Positions 13,157 through 13,715 of a stretch of 13,715 nt of DNA are shown piece after piece. The stretch is from Acetofilamentum sp. (GTDB lineage: Bacteria; Bacteroidota; Bacteroidia; Bacteroidales; JAFGUD01), in the NCBI GenBank assembly GCA_020722645.1, contig DYKL01000059.1, positions 1 to 13,715 on the forward strand, read 5' to 3'. Numbering within the stretch: position 1 is the stretch's first letter; each line of letters begins with the position of its first letter. The notes under the pieces are model-generated. The model did no database searches. It worked only from the letters and a program-made list of their open reading frames with translations, and was not told the origin of the DNA. Made by a program: the position numbers and the translations under genes.

Positions 13157-13533
13157 TGTCTGTTTCTTATAATTTTGGTAAAATAGCTGAAGATTTGGCG
13201 GCTGATTATCTTTTAAAAAACAATTACCTGATACTCGACAGAAACTGGCGTTATTCAAGATATGAAGTAGATATAATAGCTCAGAAAGACAATTTTGTAA
13301 TTATTATTGAAGTTAAGGCACGAAAAGAAACTCCTCAAAACTTTAATGCTTTTAACATTGAAGATGTTGTTTCTGACAAAAAACAGAAAAACTTAATCAA
13401 TGCTGCCGAAAAATACCTCGAAGAAAAAAATCTTGACTTTGAATTACGATTTGACGTTATTATGGTATTGAAATATCAAAACAACACAAAAATTGAGCAC
13501 ATTCCTAATGCTTTCTATTCAATGTTAGAGTAG
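13156..13533 (+). CDS. yraN: YraN/UPF0102 family protein (nuclease-fold)
   Basis: A 125-residue cytoplasmic protein, full length for the family. It has the PD-(D/E)XK-like core of UPF0102: helix GKIAEDLAADYLLKNNY, then the W-R strand with E37 and D39 (YEVDIIA), then E52-V-K54 (IEVKAR). Those are the expected metal-binding and catalytic residues. The C-terminal strand RFDVIMV and an IPNAF tail follow, as in homologues. The usual GE before IDLIA is YE here, a mild departure. The family is widespread, with a predicted nuclease or Holliday-junction-resolvase-like fold; its cellular role is not settled. ATG 13156 shares its A with the preceding TAA (TAATG), implying translational coupling with the secreted-protein gene. 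Confidence 0.92.
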   Translation: MSVSYNFGKIAEDLAADYLLKNNYLILDRNWRYSRYEVDIIAQKDNFVIIIEVKARKETPQNFNAFNIEDVVSDKKQKNLINAAEKYLEEKNLDFELRFDVIMVLKYQNNTKIEHIPNAFYSMLE

Positions 13534-13577
13534 GGTAATTCTGAAAACAAAAATATTGCTTATATTCAAATAGTTAA

Positions 13578-13608
13578 GAATTTTAATTTCTTCAAAATTC
13601 CCTTTTTT
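13578..13608 (+). terminator. Weak candidate terminator after yraN
   Basis: GAATTTT (13578-13584) and AAAATTC (13594-13600) form a perfect 7-base stem with a 9-base loop, followed by CC and six T (13603-13608). The stem has only one G-C pair, so stability is low. Its position 45 bases after the yraN stop codon and before a convergent gene is sensible. Confidence 0.4.
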
Positions 13609-13648
13609 ATTACGAAAACAGTATTTTTACCTAAGTTTAATGCAATTT

Positions 13649-13715
13649 TTATACATTACTTTTTAACGGAAGTTCACCGGCTAAATTTGGGTCTATTGCA
13701 GTAATATCAAGTGAT
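13649..13715 (-). CDS. C-terminal end of an unidentified minus-strand gene (partial)
   Basis: On the minus strand one frame stays open from the window edge for 21 codons and stops with TAA at 13649-13651. It encodes a peptide containing ITAIDPNLAGELPL. The other two minus frames have stops within this stretch. The piece is less A/T-rich than the flanking 13534-13648 and reads like ordinary protein. It is too short to name a family. The gene would converge with the yraN operon. Confidence 0.5.
   Translation of the reverse strand, partial: SLDITAIDPNLAGELPLKSNV

Noticed and set aside
13052..13258. 68-codon minus-strand frame across the secreted-protein/yraN junction
   Set aside because: It overlaps two well-supported + strand genes and its translation has no recognisable features.
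1..13715. Defence island, prophage, insertion sequence or CRISPR
   Set aside because: No transposase, integrase, phage or Cas-like protein, no spaced repeat array and no terminal inverted repeats were seen. Composition is uniform throughout.

Overview
The window is AT-rich DNA (about 70% A+T by eye) that reads as a chromosomal segment of a member of the Bacteroidota. The evidence is: start codons without Shine-Dalgarno sequences, preceded by A/T-rich leaders; promoter boxes of the Bacteroidota type (TAnnTTTG, twice with a correctly spaced upstream TTTG); a long three-domain IspG; an IspH of the Bacteroides type; a secreted protein with a C-terminus like a type IX secretion (T9SS) sorting domain; and a SiaC/DUF1987 protein. 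I cannot fix the order or genus. I see no tRNA, rRNA, CRISPR array or insertion sequence, and no gene-free stretch longer than 300 bases.

Layout. Positions 1-281 are a gene-free AT-rich region with two consensus DnaA-box sequences and, just before the first gene, a repeated/palindromic motif. A membrane-anchored TlpA-like thioredoxin (282-881, +) converges with ispH (886-1746, -), with 4 bases between the stop codons. Divergent from ispH is a three-gene (+) cluster: two tandem AI-2E/PerM-family membrane proteins (1908-3017 and 3020-4117) and a 1594-residue membrane-anchored AsmA-like protein (4129-8913) built from about seven diverged modules of about 175 residues. This converges, with a 1-base gap, with a small SiaC/DUF1987 protein (8915-9289, -). 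From the other side of a 221-base divergent intergenic region run a TerC-family membrane protein (9511-10332) and ispG (10348-12192), 15 bases apart. A strong promoter match at 12304-12333 precedes a conserved secreted protein (12356-13156), whose stop codon overlaps the start of a YraN/UPF0102 nuclease-fold protein (13156-13533). A weak terminator follows, and the C-terminal 21 codons of a minus-strand gene enter from the right edge.

How the genes fit together. IspG and IspH are the last two enzymes of the MEP isoprenoid pathway, both [4Fe-4S] proteins, and lie about 8.6 kb apart. The AI-2E pair plus the giant AsmA-like protein is the most interesting unit. The spacing implies co-transcription, and the architecture suggests an envelope-spanning, possibly lipid-handling device. 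That function is inferred from architecture only. The rest is conserved housekeeping and envelope content rather than a mobile or defence island.
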